In this document: positions 63,618-64,000 of the stretch, piece by piece
Layout: each line of letters begins with the position of its first letter
Numbering within the stretch: the first letter of the stretch is position 1
Notes under the pieces: generated by a model
The model's input: only the letters and a program-made list of their open reading frames with translations
What the model was told of the DNA's origin: nothing
The model's database searches: none
NCBI RefSeq assembly: GCF_030915505.1
Contig: NZ_CP133265.1
Location: 1,798,001 to 1,862,000, forward strand
DNA length: 64,000 nucleotides
Reading direction: 5' to 3'
DNA from: Neobacillus sp. OS1-2
GTDB taxonomy: Bacteria; Bacillota; Bacilli; Bacillales; Cytobacillaceae
Translations under genes and position numbers: made by a program

Positions 63618-64000
63618 CTATCCTTTTCGCACAATAATAGATTGATAGCTATTAAATAATTTGATTGAAAAATTCTTTGTGAATTCCTGCGCCTCGTGAA
63701 TGAATGCATGTAGAGCGGGATTCGTGAATTCGGTCGATCGAGCCTCCAGGCCTAAATTCTGGTATACCTGTGGGCTTAAATACGAGGCCCTAACTCTGGA
63801 TAAGGCTGAAGGGATGGAAAGCTCCGGGAGAATCGTATTTCCTACTCCTTCCTGAACCATGGCAATAATAGTGGCAATGTCACTGACTTCAAATTGAACA
63901 TTCGGAGAGAATCCCTGTTCCTTAAAAATGGATCGAATAACATGATTGCATTCCTTTGGCATGATGAAGGGTTCACTGGCAATATCCTTTACCTGAATCA
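63618..64000 (-). CDS. LysR-family regulator, C-terminal part only
   Basis: The frame is open from the window end and stops at 63618, giving about 127 codons. It matches the second half of a LysR effector-binding domain: FIMPKECNHVIRSIFKEQGF, FEVSDIATIIAMVQEGVGNT, ILPELSIPS. The helix-turn-helix lies outside the window. Such regulators usually control a neighbouring divergent gene, here unseen. Confidence 0.85.
   Translation of the reverse strand, partial: IQVKDIASEPFIMPKECNHVIRSIFKEQGFSPNVQFEVSDIATIIAMVQEGVGNTILPELSIPSALSRVRASYLSPQVYQNLGLEARSTEFTNPALHAFIHEAQEFTKNFSIKLFNSYQSIIVRKG

Overview
The window looks like a chromosomal segment of an aerobic, endospore-forming Bacillaceae (Bacillus/Neobacillus-like; genus inferred). 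The evidence is a gerK-order germinant-receptor operon, a YhcN/YlaJ spore lipoprotein, a SleL/YaaH-type cortex hydrolase, a tapA-sipW-tasA amyloid operon, gltC, niaR, Fur- and PerR-type boxes, moderate-to-low GC, strong GGAGG ribosome sites and frequent GTG/TTG starts.

Layout. 1-1.4 kb: 5' part of a multidrug-type ABC exporter. 1.5-5.3 kb: an ASCH protein, a GMC oxidoreductase with a frameshifted Tat-exported partner subunit, and a sporulation lipoprotein. 5.3-8.5 kb: an ABC-2 exporter (two permeases, one ATPase) under a TetR repressor with two matched operators. 8.7-15.4 kb: pepT, an APH-fold kinase, yerD, gltC divergent from gdhA, and a 41-aa DUF4023-like protein. 15.4-17.6 kb: an actin-type partition cassette, made of a ParM-like ATPase, a candidate ParR and an upstream array of GTATAC-type repeats that looks like a centromere. 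17.6-20 kb: an L,D-transpeptidase with choline-binding-type repeats, and an RluF-like pseudouridine synthase. 20-24.4 kb: a LytS/LytT (BtsSR-like) two-component system, a CstA-family transporter, and a 49-aa membrane protein whose start codon overlaps the cstA stop.

24.4-29.4 kb: iron supply, with a ferredoxin-NADP reductase-like flavoprotein divergent from a complete siderophore ABC transporter, and a perfect 7-1-7 Fur box between them. 29.5-29.7 kb: four tandem ~51-bp repeats. 29.7-36 kb: a luciferase-like monooxygenase; a spore-polysaccharide-like operon (glycosyltransferase, tandem kinase-like protein, UDP-sugar epimerase); a LysM/GH18 hydrolase. 36-38.2 kb: a multicopper oxidase divergent from a CuA-like cupredoxin lipoprotein, with an FNR-type palindrome between them. 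38.3-41.2 kb: a soluble zinc-binding chemoreceptor whose last codons are replaced by an IS256-family insertion with an 8-bp target duplication. 41.3-43.8 kb: the tapA-sipW-tasA operon bracketed by two copies of a 55-bp hairpin element.

43.8-47.8 kb: nadB-nadC-nadA divergent from niaR. 48-50.2 kb: ahpC-ahpF behind a PerR-overlapped promoter. 50.3-55.4 kb: a class A PBP, uppP, and a CysJ-like reductase without its flavodoxin domain. 55.6-57.5 kb: an orphan pair of oligopeptide-type permeases. 57.6-61.4 kb: a gerA-gerC-gerB operon with a CATACTA (sigma-F/G-type) -10. 61.6-64 kb: a TetR repressor divergent from an ABC-2 exporter permease, and the C-terminal part of a LysR regulator. The most unusual items are the partition cassette, the small protein coupled to cstA, the IS256 end remodelling the chemoreceptor, and the repeat pair around the biofilm operon.
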